A stretch of 64,000 nt of DNA from Oscillospiraceae bacterium (GTDB taxonomy: Bacteria; Bacillota; Clostridia; Oscillospirales; Ruminococcaceae), in assembly GCA_017483465.1 (NCBI GenBank), contig JAFUWN010000002.1, positions 1 to 64,000 on the forward strand, written 5' to 3'. Below, piece by piece: positions 14,879-23,340 of the stretch. A program made the position numbers and the translations under genes. The notes below the pieces were generated by a model. The model had not been told where the DNA came from. It made no database searches and saw only the letters and a program-made list of their open reading frames with translations. How positions within the stretch are numbered: position 1 is the stretch's first letter; each line of letters starts with the position of its first letter.

Positions 14879-16895
14879 TTTCAGAATCCTGTGCAAACTG
14901 TGATTCGTGACGGGTAAAGAAATCCGTTCTCGGAGGCAGGAACTTGAGTTCATGCTTTTCGCCAGTGAAGAAAGTCAGCGGTTCAAAGATATGTTCCCAT
15001 GACCAGACAGATTCATCAACCTGTAAATATTCTCTTAATTTTTCTGTTCCGAACGGAGCAAACGGATGCAGTAAAATGCCGGCAATCCGGATCAGATAAA
15101 ACAGATTAGCCAGTACCTGTGCCAGTTCTTCCGGAGTCTGTTCATCAGGTTTCAGAGCTTTTGACATATATTTGCTTCCGTTACGGATATAGCTGTCTAA
15201 TACATAAGTACACTGATGGAAAGCAAATTTTGACATATGCCGTTCATATTCGAGCACTGCTTTTTTACCGTCAGCTAAGAAATTCTCTTCCGGAGCGACA
15301 TCCGGCAGAATGCCGTCACAATATTTCTGAGCCGTATAGAAAGCCGTTCTGATAATTCTGTTATAGACGTTTGATAATAACAAGCCGTCTTTGACAACAG
15401 GGTCAGTATCTTCTGGCTTTGCCAGCGGATTGAACGGTTTCGGCATGAAGCTGACAGAACTCCGGCCGAGTCCTAAGCCGAGCCAATGCATTCTGAGCTG
15501 TTCGGGAGTATAATAATTCAATAAATCATCCGCCATGGGAGGCTTGACATCTCCGGAACTGGAGGCTTTTTTATCCAGGAATAAAATATGATGATTGGCG
15601 ACAATCAAGGGCATTTGCAATTCGCCCTCGGCCGGAGCGGATGTTTTTGTTTCAGCATTCTGCTGAGCCATCCACATAGCCGGCTCTGCAATGCCGTAGA
15701 AATAAATATTATCCTGACCGATAAACTGATAGACATTGGATTTTTTACTGCACCAATAGTTTTTCCATTCATCACGGCTATGGCCTATAGATTCTAAATA
15801 AGTCTGCGTAAACGAGATCGGAGCCCAGAGCGATTCCGGCCATACCCAGACGGTCAGAGGCTCTTCGCCTTCGAGAACAGGAGCAGGCACACCCCATTCA
15901 ACATTGCCTGTCAGACGGAACGGAACGAGTGTTTTTCCGGTTCTGTATCTGATCTGATTTTCTGTCAGAATTTTACAAGCTTCATCACAGTCGGAGAGTG
16001 TCTGAAATTCGATTGTGAATGACGGCTTTTTGGCTTCTTCGAGATAATTATGCTCCGGCAGAGAAGATTTTAAATTAAAATATTTTTCTTCAAATTCACG
16101 CTTGATATAAATCACCGGAGGCTTTAAAAATTCGTCGATCGTCTTCCAGACAACCGGACGGATGTCTTTTCTTTTCTGGAGTTCCGCAACCCATTCCTGC
16201 ATGAGTTTTTCATAATCACGGAGTTTGAAATACCAGTTTGTGACGGGCTTCATGACAGGAGCTTCACCGGTCAGCGTACTGATTGGATTGATCAGATTTT
16301 CCGGCATATACTGATGACCGAGTTCACATTCATCAGCATAGGCTTTATCAGAAGTACAGCCCTCGACCGGACATTTTCCGATAACCTGACGGCCATTCAG
16401 GAAGACACCGGCTTTTTCATCGAAAAACTGCATTGTGGAAAGCTGTTCCAGCTGATGTTTTTCATAGAGAGATTTTAAAAACCAGTCTGTGACTTCGGCA
16501 TGAATCTCTTTCGAGCGGCCTAATCCGGAAGCTGCAAACAGATTCGGAGAAATGCCGTAAGCATTGAGAGTCGCTTTCTGTTTTTCATGATTCGAGTTTA
16601 CAAATTCTTCGAGTGTACCGGAAAATTCACCGGATTCGACTTTTTTTCTCCAGCCCTCAGCGATCGGAGAGCCGTAGCAGTCAGTTCCGGAAACGAAAAT
16701 AACATTTTCCTTTCCGATTCTGTCACGCAGGAATCTTGCGAACGTATCGGCAAAGACCAGCATACCGCCGACATGTCCGAAATGCAGTTCTTTATTGCCG
16801 TAAGGCATACCGCCTGTAATCACGGCTTTTTCAGGAAATTCCGGACGGGGAATTTCAAAATTCTTATTTTCAGATTTATTTCTGTTTCTGCCCAT
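14865..16895 (-). CDS. metG: Methionyl-tRNA synthetase, divergent type
   Basis: 676 aa class I synthetase charging tRNA-Met. GMPYGNKELHFGHVGG has the HIGH box (HFGH, 38-41) and FVSGTDCYGSPI follows as in MetRS. A zinc-knuckle-like segment (CPVEGC then CELGHQYMPENLINP) and WYFKLRDY also match MetRS. The KMSKS position (about 440-446) reads DKKASSSGDVKPP, so the loop is KASSSG, an atypical form lacking the second lysine. No C-terminal EMAP/Arc1p-like domain is visible. It is third in the gltX operon. Because of the loop, a second MetRS elsewhere in the genome is possible. Confidence 0.85.
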   Translation of the reverse strand: MGRNRNKSENKNFEIPRPEFPEKAVITGGMPYGNKELHFGHVGGMLVFADTFARFLRDRIGKENVIFVSGTDCYGSPIAEGWRKKVESGEFSGTLEEFVNSNHEKQKATLNAYGISPNLFAASGLGRSKEIHAEVTDWFLKSLYEKHQLEQLSTMQFFDEKAGVFLNGRQVIGKCPVEGCTSDKAYADECELGHQYMPENLINPISTLTGEAPVMKPVTNWYFKLRDYEKLMQEWVAELQKRKDIRPVVWKTIDEFLKPPVIYIKREFEEKYFNLKSSLPEHNYLEEAKKPSFTIEFQTLSDCDEACKILTENQIRYRTGKTLVPFRLTGNVEWGVPAPVLEGEEPLTVWVWPESLWAPISFTQTYLESIGHSRDEWKNYWCSKKSNVYQFIGQDNIYFYGIAEPAMWMAQQNAETKTSAPAEGELQMPLIVANHHILFLDKKASSSGDVKPPMADDLLNYYTPEQLRMHWLGLGLGRSSVSFMPKPFNPLAKPEDTDPVVKDGLLLSNVYNRIIRTAFYTAQKYCDGILPDVAPEENFLADGKKAVLEYERHMSKFAFHQCTYVLDSYIRNGSKYMSKALKPDEQTPEELAQVLANLFYLIRIAGILLHPFAPFGTEKLREYLQVDESVWSWEHIFEPLTFFTGEKHELKFLPPRTDFFTRHESQFAQDSENEVD

Positions 16896-16926
16896 AATTT
16901 TCAGCCTTTCTTATTTGATATTGCTG

Positions 16927-17453
16927 TTATAATTTATCACAATATGTTTTATGATAATAATCTGTATAGGTAATTTCTCTGGTTCCGTCAGCTTTCTGCA
17001 ATACGGATATCTCCTCTGCATAAATACCGGCCGTATCGAAGCTGAGGCGTATTTCTCCGTTTCTGAAAATGCCCAGCCAGATCAGAAACATTTTATTCGC
17101 CAGTTCCTGTGCGGTATGTTCCTGATTTGTGAACTCCGGTTTAGAAAGAAAATAATCTGCTATATTTATTTTTAGTTCAGAATCAATATCTTCCCTGCCG
17201 GACAGAATATCCTGAAGTCTTTCATAGCAAGCCCCGGCTTCCAGTGTTTCCGGAGAATCTGTATCAAGATATACTGTCAGTTCGTCGATGTCATCTTCAT
17301 TCCGTTCAATTTCGCCCTCATAGCCAAATTCGCCGGTAGCCGGATTATTTACATAATAAAACCTGCAGTATACAGAATCGAAGTGAACCTGTTCTTTTTT
17401 CGGCAGTTCCTGTTTTTTTCTTTCTTTGAGAATAATTTTGAAAATAATCCCAT
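16927..17453 (-). CDS. Frameshifted hypothetical gene (DUF2262-like), possible -1 recoding
   Basis: An ATG at 17453, with AAAGGAG nine bases upstream, opens a frame that begins MGLFSKLFSKKEKN and stops after 34 codons. A second frame, one base back, is open from the same place to TAA at 16929-16927. It encodes a coherent protein (KQELPKKEQVHFDSVYC onward, FGYEGEIERNEDDIDELTVYL, LANKMFLIWLGIFRNGEIRL). Together they give 175 aa. The junction is a run of seven A forming A_AAA_AAC in the correct phase for -1 slippage. Either it is recoded, it is a one-base deletion in a homopolymer, or it is a sequencing error. The protein loosely resembles DUF2262. It lies between gltX and metG. Confidence 0.7.
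17412..17418 (-). promoter_or_regulatory. Slippery heptamer A_AAA_AAC
   Basis: In the initiating frame the codons read GAA AAA AAC, so the heptamer A AAA AAC is in the canonical X_XXY_YYZ phase for -1 ribosomal frameshifting. A weak hairpin (GAACTG with CAGGTTC) can be drawn just downstream. Confidence 0.45.
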
Positions 17454-17491
17454 TACAGTTTACTCCTTTGCTTGCTGATTCAGCATATTTA

Positions 17492-19129
17492 TCAGAGCCA
17501 TTTTTTCAGTCTGTTCAGGACGATTTCTTCACCGAGCACCTGACTGACTTCCCAGATATCCGGAGCATTGGCACGGCCTGTCAGAGCAATTCTGATCATA
17601 TTTGTGATATGAATAATACTGCCTTTGTAATCTTCGGGATGTTTCTTGAAATCCTTCGGCTTGACGGCATAGCCCAGTTTTTCAGTAATGTCCTTGACTT
17701 TCGCAAACCATGCAGAAGAATCATCAGAATGCTGATAGCTTTCCAAATAAGCCTTGAAAAATTCTTTTCTGTCGGATTCTGAAATTTCTTCGGGCATAGC
17801 ATCCTGCTGTTTGAAGCTTTCGTCGAAATAGAAGCTTAAAAATTGACAGGACTGTTTCCAGTTTTCGAGATCTTTCCGGACTTTTGCACCGCCCCGGCCG
17901 ACATTCAGAGCCTTGATCGCTCTGTCCTGATATTTGCTTAACAATGCAGCAAAATCTGTCTGATACTCCTGACACCATGCTGACAGACCCTGATATAATT
18001 TTTCGGCAGTCATGCGGCTGAGTACTTCTTTCGAGACGTCTCTTAATTTGTCTAAATCTACTAACGCTCCGGAAATGGACATTTTCTCGATGGTATATTG
18101 AAAATCATGATAATCAGAATCCGGATTGGCAAGTCTCCACTCTTCAAAATTGGAATTTAACAACGTCAGTAAAAATTCCCAGACGGCCTCCGGACAGATA
18201 CCCTCCTGCTGATAATATGCAAGAGCAAGTTCCGGGTCTTTTCTTTTGGAAAGCTTACGTTTCTTGCCGTCCTCGATTTTCATCAGCGTTGCCGTATGAC
18301 AGTACACAGGCTGATTCCAGCCGAGTGTATTGAATAATTCCACATGCATTGGCAGAGAAGAAATCCATTCTTCGCCACGGATCACATGTGTTGATCTCAT
18401 AAAATGATCGTCAACAACATGGGCAAAATGATAAGTCGGAATGCCGTCGCTTTTTAACAGCACAAAATCCATGTTATTTCTTGGCATTTTCAGTTCGCCT
18501 CTGACAGCATCGTTGACAAGAATGGATTCTTCTGTATCTTCGGCACGGAACCTCAGAACCCAGGATTTTCCGGCTTTGATATTTTCCTGAATCTGTGCAA
18601 GAGAAAGGCTTCTGTTTTTCTCTGCATATGTTCCGTAGATACCGGGGTTTTCCTGCTTTGCCTTCTGTTCTTCACGGATGGCATCAATTTCTTCTGCTGT
18701 CAGAAAACACGGATATGTTTTCCCCTGCTGAGTCAGATATTTTGCGATAATATGATAAATTTCCTTTCTCTGTCTCTGACGGTAAGGGCCATAGCTTCCG
18801 GAATCGCCGTCAGCAGTCGCACCCTCATCGAAATGGACACCGAAATAATTCATAGCAGAAATCAGCGTTTCGACCGCACCTTCTACTTTACGTTTTTCGT
18901 CAGTATCTTCGATTCTGAGATAGAACACGCCCTCGGACTGATGAGCGAGTCTTTCACCGATCACAGCATTATATAAATTCCCCAGATGTACGAATCCTGT
19001 CGGACTGGGGCCGATACGGGTAACAACGGCATGTTCTGCAAGCTGACGTTCCGGGAAACGCTGTTCGAGATCGGCCGGAGTTCCGGAGACATCCGGAAAT
19101 AATACTTCTGCAAGTTCCTGATAATTCAT
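17492..19129 (-). CDS. gltX: Glutamyl-tRNA synthetase
   Basis: 545 aa class I synthetase that charges tRNA-Glu (and perhaps tRNA-Gln for transamidation). IGPSPTGFVHLGN (39-51) is the HIGH region, YLRIEDTDEKR the following GluRS block, and KKRKLSKRKDP near 293-298 is the KMSKS equivalent. The inserted N-terminal 30 residues and extended C-terminal half fit the longer Clostridia GltX type. First gene of the operon gltX-frameshifted gene-metG-DMP19. The leader is only about 40 nt, so there is no T-box. Confidence 0.93.
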   Translation of the reverse strand: MNYQELAEVLFPDVSGTPADLEQRFPERQLAEHAVVTRIGPSPTGFVHLGNLYNAVIGERLAHQSEGVFYLRIEDTDEKRKVEGAVETLISAMNYFGVHFDEGATADGDSGSYGPYRQRQRKEIYHIIAKYLTQQGKTYPCFLTAEEIDAIREEQKAKQENPGIYGTYAEKNRSLSLAQIQENIKAGKSWVLRFRAEDTEESILVNDAVRGELKMPRNNMDFVLLKSDGIPTYHFAHVVDDHFMRSTHVIRGEEWISSLPMHVELFNTLGWNQPVYCHTATLMKIEDGKKRKLSKRKDPELALAYYQQEGICPEAVWEFLLTLLNSNFEEWRLANPDSDYHDFQYTIEKMSISGALVDLDKLRDVSKEVLSRMTAEKLYQGLSAWCQEYQTDFAALLSKYQDRAIKALNVGRGGAKVRKDLENWKQSCQFLSFYFDESFKQQDAMPEEISESDRKEFFKAYLESYQHSDDSSAWFAKVKDITEKLGYAVKPKDFKKHPEDYKGSIIHITNMIRIALTGRANAPDIWEVSQVLGEEIVLNRLKKWL

Positions 19130-19178
19130 AAAACAATCACTTCAACTTTCCTGATTTTAGAGTTTACTCATAAGCTTT

Positions 19179-19207
19179 ATTATAGCATATTCCCTGATTT
19201 TTGTCAA
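19179..19207 (-). promoter_or_regulatory. Promoter of the gltX operon
   Basis: Consensus TTGACA (19207-19202), 17 bp, TATAAT (19184-19179) with TGC before the -10 box. Confidence 0.85.
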
Positions 19208-19270
19208 TCTTCCGAACGAAATATTTTCAAGAAAAAGAGAGTTCCGGAGGAGCTTTCAGGATATTTTCAA

Positions 19271-19312
19271 AAATACAAGGCCGTGCAACTGTTCTGTTAC
19301 ACGGCCTTGAAT
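19271..19312 (-). terminator. Terminator after the PASTA gene
   Basis: CAAGGCCGTG / CACGGCCTTG stem; on the minus strand it is followed by TATTTTTG. Confidence 0.75.
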
Positions 19313-19330
19313 TCAAATTTTATCTGCAAT

Positions 19331-21076
19331 TTATGAAATACCGTTGACAGCTTCAAAAGCGGCCTGCATATCTTCATTCAGAACCGTATACGTTCCGGTT
19401 GTGAAATCGAAATTATATGTGCCGAGTTCTGCCTGCATATTGGTCGTGCAGTTATTCAGAACAACTTTGATTTCCTGCGAGCCTGTACCCTGCATAGGAA
19501 CTGTGCTTGCGGCAGAGAATCCGGCAACAATGATGTCACTGGAAGCGAGGACATTACCCTGCGTATCAATAAAATCAAGAATAAATCTGCCTGTTGCATA
19601 AGGCGGGAAATTCAGCTGATACGGTACAGTTCCCTGCGGCTGTTCTCCGGAACTGTATGCCAGTGTGATGACGGTATGGAACGGCACACTGGTACCGGCT
19701 TCAATGCTTTGTTCTACAACAACATTTTCAGCTTCCAGAGCCGGAACAGGAACGGTTTCGACTTCAAGGCCGTACATTTCACAGAGATCGACAGCATCGT
19801 TAAGCAGCATTCCTGTGAAAGTCTGTACCTGGGCACTGTCTGCGGCAAGACCCTGACTGACATACATAGTAATTTTGGAACCCTCGTTGGCATCGCTGCC
19901 GGAAGCAGGAAGTGTCCGGATGACATTATCGGCAGCAGTACCGTTAAGGCTCTGTTCATAGACAATTTCTGTTTCAAAGCCGGACTGCTCCAGAAGCTTC
20001 TGGGCATAAGCATACTGATAATTGCGGACATCAGGCACTTGTACAACGGCATAGCCAAGACTCAGATCAATATTCACAGTCTGGCCGAGCTTGACTTCTG
20101 TACCGGCAGGAATATCCTGTGCATAGATAATATCTTTATCATAGGCAGAATATTCCGAACGGTTGACCTGAATATCAAAATTATTATAATCTTCTCCGAG
20201 TTCATAATAATTTCTGCCGACCAGATCGGGCATATAATAGACTTCTTTTTCGCTGAACAGGCCGAGCTGCAAACAGTAAGTGAATCCGAGGGCAATCACC
20301 AGCACAGCAGCAATGGGGATAGCAACAGCAAGCGGACTTCTTTTCGGTCTGCCTTCGGAGTCGAGTTCTTCTTCGTCTTCCTCGTCGTCTTCCTCTGTAT
20401 CGTCTTCTTCATGATCGGGAACAGTTTCTGTTTCGTCATCATCATCAAATCTGATAAAATCTTCTTCTTCGGGAGAATCTGTGATACTGCTGACAGTTTC
20501 TTCCGGCTTCTGATAGCCTGGCACAGCTTCTTCACGGAATTCCGGCATATCTTCGGGGGCATTGAGAAGAAGTTCATCAGGAGCTTCTTCGGGAGCAGTT
20601 TCCGGTTTCTGCTGTTCAGAAAGAAGAACAACAGGCTTTTCCTCATTTTCAATTTTATTTTCATCCGGGAAGATAAATGCAGGGAGAGGAGGTTCTTCTT
20701 CATCCGCTTCGGGCAGATTCAGTTCCGGATCTTCATCCAGTGTGATGTCAAAATTCTGTGAAAAATCCTGTTCCGGCTCGTCTTCCGGTTCTTCGTCTTC
20801 TTCATAGTCGTCATCATATTCCGGTTCGGTTTCTTCCTCGTCTTCTTCGGATTCATCCTCATATTCGTCATCATCATCTTCGTCATCGTCATCGTCGTCA
20901 TCCACTTCGACTTCTTCCACGAAACTGCTGAGAAGCTTTGAGAACAGGCCTTTCAGACCGGGTTTGGAAGACTTGCTTTCCTGGTCATCCTCTTCATATT
21001 CCTCTGTTTCGTCAGTAGTATCCAGTTCTTCCGGTTCCATTTCCGGATAGGATTTCTTTTTCTTTTTCTGTTTCAT
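19331..21076 (-). CDS. PASTA-repeat membrane protein with long acidic cytoplasmic region
   Basis: 581 aa from ATG 21076 (GGAGGG four bases upstream; an earlier ATG overlaps that site). After a Lys-rich start the first ~240 residues are dominated by Asp and Glu runs. One membrane helix follows at about 247-270 (SPLAVAIPIAAVLVIALGFTYCL), preceded by basic GRPKRS, so the N-terminus is inside. Outside lie about three PASTA modules (VYYMPDLVGRNYYEL, VVQVPDVRNYQYAYAQKLLEQSG, VQTFTGMLLNDAVDLCEMYGL) and a beta-rich C-terminal domain. PASTA modules bind muropeptides or cell-wall precursors. There is no kinase domain, so this is not PknB; a wall sensor or division scaffold is plausible. Confidence 0.85.
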   Translation of the reverse strand: MKQKKKKKSYPEMEPEELDTTDETEEYEEDDQESKSSKPGLKGLFSKLLSSFVEEVEVDDDDDDDEDDDDEYEDESEEDEEETEPEYDDDYEEDEEPEDEPEQDFSQNFDITLDEDPELNLPEADEEEPPLPAFIFPDENKIENEEKPVVLLSEQQKPETAPEEAPDELLLNAPEDMPEFREEAVPGYQKPEETVSSITDSPEEEDFIRFDDDDETETVPDHEEDDTEEDDEEDEEELDSEGRPKRSPLAVAIPIAAVLVIALGFTYCLQLGLFSEKEVYYMPDLVGRNYYELGEDYNNFDIQVNRSEYSAYDKDIIYAQDIPAGTEVKLGQTVNIDLSLGYAVVQVPDVRNYQYAYAQKLLEQSGFETEIVYEQSLNGTAADNVIRTLPASGSDANEGSKITMYVSQGLAADSAQVQTFTGMLLNDAVDLCEMYGLEVETVPVPALEAENVVVEQSIEAGTSVPFHTVITLAYSSGEQPQGTVPYQLNFPPYATGRFILDFIDTQGNVLASSDIIVAGFSAASTVPMQGTGSQEIKVVLNNCTTNMQAELGTYNFDFTTGTYTVLNEDMQAAFEAVNGIS

Positions 21077-21190
21077 AAGACCCTCCATTTTGAACGTTTA
21101 CTGTTATTCTTACTAATTATAATATACATACTCTGCCTATTTGTGAACAATTTAAGAATAAAATGTTAATTTTTTGTAACAATCAGGAAA

Positions 21191-21227
21191 TAAGACTGCT
21201 GTACCGGGTTTTCCGGTACAGCGATTG
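21191..21227 (-). terminator. Terminator of the zinc-transport operon
   Basis: GCTGTACCGG / CCGGTACAGC stem with small loop, 3 bases after the lipoprotein stop; only a weak T-run (CTTATTT). Confidence 0.6.
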
Positions 21228-21229
21228 GT

Positions 21230-21760
21230 TTATGAATTTACAGTCAGATCGGCATCCAGCAGCTGTGTATATGTTGCACCGTCTTCTTCGTAAGTATTGA
21301 ATGTTCCCATAACCGTGATTTCCTTGCCGATTTCCGGATATTCATCCGGATAGGCATGGTCGCCTTTCCAGATAAATTCAATTCCCTGAGCACAGCAGGC
21401 AGTTGCATCCTGAATCAGAACCGCATAATAATTTTTATCCTGAGCCTCATCATGATAGACAGAGAACAGGCCTTTTGCCTTGATGACTTTTCCGGTATAT
21501 TTCTCCGGTGTGTACATCATATCGGCAACCTGAGCATAGACCATATTACTTGTGAGGGTAGTCAGATCGACATCTGCATTGGGGTCAGCATCGGGACTTC
21601 TGGGGATAACGGTTTCTTCTTCTGATTCTGAAGCATTGCCGACAGTTTCAGCAGTGACAGCAGAATCCGGATTTTCCGCAGCGGCCTGACTTTTGGTTCC
21701 GCAGGCAGAGAGCACAGCGGCTGTCAGGATGAGAGTCAGAATCAAATTCATTTTTTTCAT
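21230..21760 (-). CDS. Lipoprotein with OB-fold-like domain, in the zinc transport operon
   Basis: 176 aa. The signal peptide ends in lipobox LSAC (Cys20), so it is a lipid-anchored extracellular protein. A linker rich in Ala, Glu and Ser precedes a conserved part (about 70-176). There, YTPEKYTGKVIKAKGLF, NYYAVLIQDATACCAQGIEFIW and GKEITVMGTFNTYEEDG look like an OB-fold seen in small Clostridia lipoproteins encoded with zinc ABC transporters. The CC pair could bind metal. Its ATG overlaps the permease stop (ATGA), tying it to zinc uptake; the exact role is unknown. Confidence 0.75.
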   Translation of the reverse strand: MKKMNLILTLILTAAVLSACGTKSQAAAENPDSAVTAETVGNASESEEETVIPRSPDADPNADVDLTTLTSNMVYAQVADMMYTPEKYTGKVIKAKGLFSVYHDEAQDKNYYAVLIQDATACCAQGIEFIWKGDHAYPDEYPEIGKEITVMGTFNTYEEDGATYTQLLDADLTVNS

Positions 21761-22614
21761 GCTTTTGTACTCCTTCCGGTAAAAAATGAAATCAGTGAGA
21801 AAATAAAAAAGATCAGAATATCGGCGGCAACAATCGTAGGCCCTACAGGGGTATCAATCACGATAGAAAATAATATGCCGAATGCCGAACAGAATACGGA
21901 AATGACTGCCGAACAGATAATCACGCTCCGGAATGTCTTGAAAACCCGCATTGCTGACAAGGCTGGAAAGATAATCAATGCTGAAATCAGAAGCGAGCCT
22001 ACAAAATTCATAGCCAGTACAATAATCATAGCAGTAATCACGGCGATCAGAAGATTATAGACATTTGCTTTCACGCCTGTTGCATTGGCGAAATTTTCAT
22101 CAAATGTGATGGCAAATATTTTATGATAAAATAATAAAAAGACGGTAATCACAATCAGAGCCATCACACCGCACAGAATCACATCTGAGAGTGTCAGTGT
22201 CAGAATCGAGTATGACCCGAACAGTGTTGTACAAACATCTGTTGTAATATTGGACGACTTCGGAAACAGATTCATGAGTAAATAGCCGATCGCCAGTGCT
22301 CCGACTGAGATCATCGCAATGGCGGCATCGCCTTTGATTTTGGTATTCTGACCGGTGCGGAGCAATAATACAGCAGATAAGACCGTGACAGGAAGTACAA
22401 CTGTCATATCATTGGAAACACCCAGCAATCCGGCGACTGCCATTGCTCCGAATGCGACATGTGACAAGCCGTCACCGATAAAAGAAAAGCGTTTCAGTAC
22501 AAGCGTGACTCCCAGCAGAGAGGAACATAATGCTACTAACAGGCCGACTATTAAAGCATACTGTACGAACGGGAATTGCAGATAAGTGACTAAAGTCTGC
22601 CAGATCTCCGTCAT
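21757..22614 (-). CDS. znuB: Metal ABC transporter permease (ZnuB/AdcB type)
   Basis: 285 aa with eight or so membrane helices, typical of the ABC-3 family of Zn/Mn permeases. GVTLVLKRFSFIGDGLSHVAFGAMA is the family's conserved early segment, and FDENFANATGVK precedes the coupling region. It overlaps the ATPase stop by four bases. The neighbouring binding protein and a Fur-family operator favour zinc, but manganese cannot be excluded by sequence. Confidence 0.88.
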   Translation of the reverse strand: MTEIWQTLVTYLQFPFVQYALIVGLLVALCSSLLGVTLVLKRFSFIGDGLSHVAFGAMAVAGLLGVSNDMTVVLPVTVLSAVLLLRTGQNTKIKGDAAIAMISVGALAIGYLLMNLFPKSSNITTDVCTTLFGSYSILTLTLSDVILCGVMALIVITVFLLFYHKIFAITFDENFANATGVKANVYNLLIAVITAMIIVLAMNFVGSLLISALIIFPALSAMRVFKTFRSVIICSAVISVFCSAFGILFSIVIDTPVGPTIVAADILIFFIFSLISFFTGRSTKA

Positions 22615-23339
22615 GGCTCATCACCTCCCATATCAGAGACTTCTAAAAAGGCTTTTCCGACTTTGCTTTGCAGATAGGCTTCTTTTTCACCGAAGAAAAG
22701 CTGTCTTCCACCGATATGCAGAATATGCGAGGCATATTTCACAGCGGCATTCATATCATGGGAAACCATGATGATCGTAATTTTATCTTCCCGGTTCAGA
22801 CGGGCGATTAATTCATACATTTCGTTAGCAGCTTTGGGGTCAAGTCCGGTGACAGGCTCATCCAGCAGGAGCATTTTTCTTGCGGCACAGAGTGCCCTTG
22901 CCAGCAGAACTCTCTGCTGCTGACCGCCGGAAAGTTCCCGGTAACAGCGTCGGGCAAGATGTGTAATCTCCAGTTTTTTCATCATATCAGAAGCAAGCTG
23001 TTTTTCCTGCTTGTTATAAAACGGCCGGAGTCCGCAGCGGTTCATACAGCCAGACTGTACAATTTCCTGTACCGAAGCCGGAAAATCTCTTTGTACAATC
23101 GTCTGCTGAGGCAGATAGCCGATTTCATTTTTTCCGATGGCTTCACTGAAGATAATTTCTCCGCTCAGCTGAGGTTTCAGACCGAGCAGAGCTTTGATCA
23201 GTGTACTTTTGCCGGAACCGTTTTCGCCTAAGATACAGAGATAATCTCCCTCGCTGATGATAAAATTCAGATCTTTGACAACAACGCCTGTTTCATAGCC
23301 CAGAGCCGCATTTTTACAAGTAATCTGCATGGTACTCAT
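22611..23339 (-). CDS. znuC: Metal ABC transporter ATPase (ZnuC/AdcC type)
   Basis: 242 aa. Walker A GENGSGKST, Q-loop (GYLPQQTIV), signature LSGGQQQRV, Walker B KMLLLDEP and the switch His in MVSHDMNAAV are all intact. It energises the adjacent permease. The ATG follows the binding-protein stop by one base; a second ATG four codons later is an alternative start. Confidence 0.9.
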   Translation of the reverse strand: MSTMQITCKNAALGYETGVVVKDLNFIISEGDYLCILGENGSGKSTLIKALLGLKPQLSGEIIFSEAIGKNEIGYLPQQTIVQRDFPASVQEIVQSGCMNRCGLRPFYNKQEKQLASDMMKKLEITHLARRCYRELSGGQQQRVLLARALCAARKMLLLDEPVTGLDPKAANEMYELIARLNREDKITIIMVSHDMNAAVKYASHILHIGGRQLFFGEKEAYLQSKVGKAFLEVSDMGGDEP

Positions 23340-23340
23340 G

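Noticed and set aside
19130..19178. T-box leader before gltX
   Set aside because: The leader is only about 40 nt from the predicted start, too short for a T-box.
19676..20761. Plus-strand frame of 361 codons opposite the PASTA gene
   Set aside because: It is the complement of Asp/Glu codon runs, giving Phe/Ile/Ser-rich sequence; no start signals.
20380..20910. Short repeats resembling a CRISPR or minisatellite
   Set aside because: They are repeated Glu/Asp codons of the acidic tail, with no fixed repeat length or spacers.
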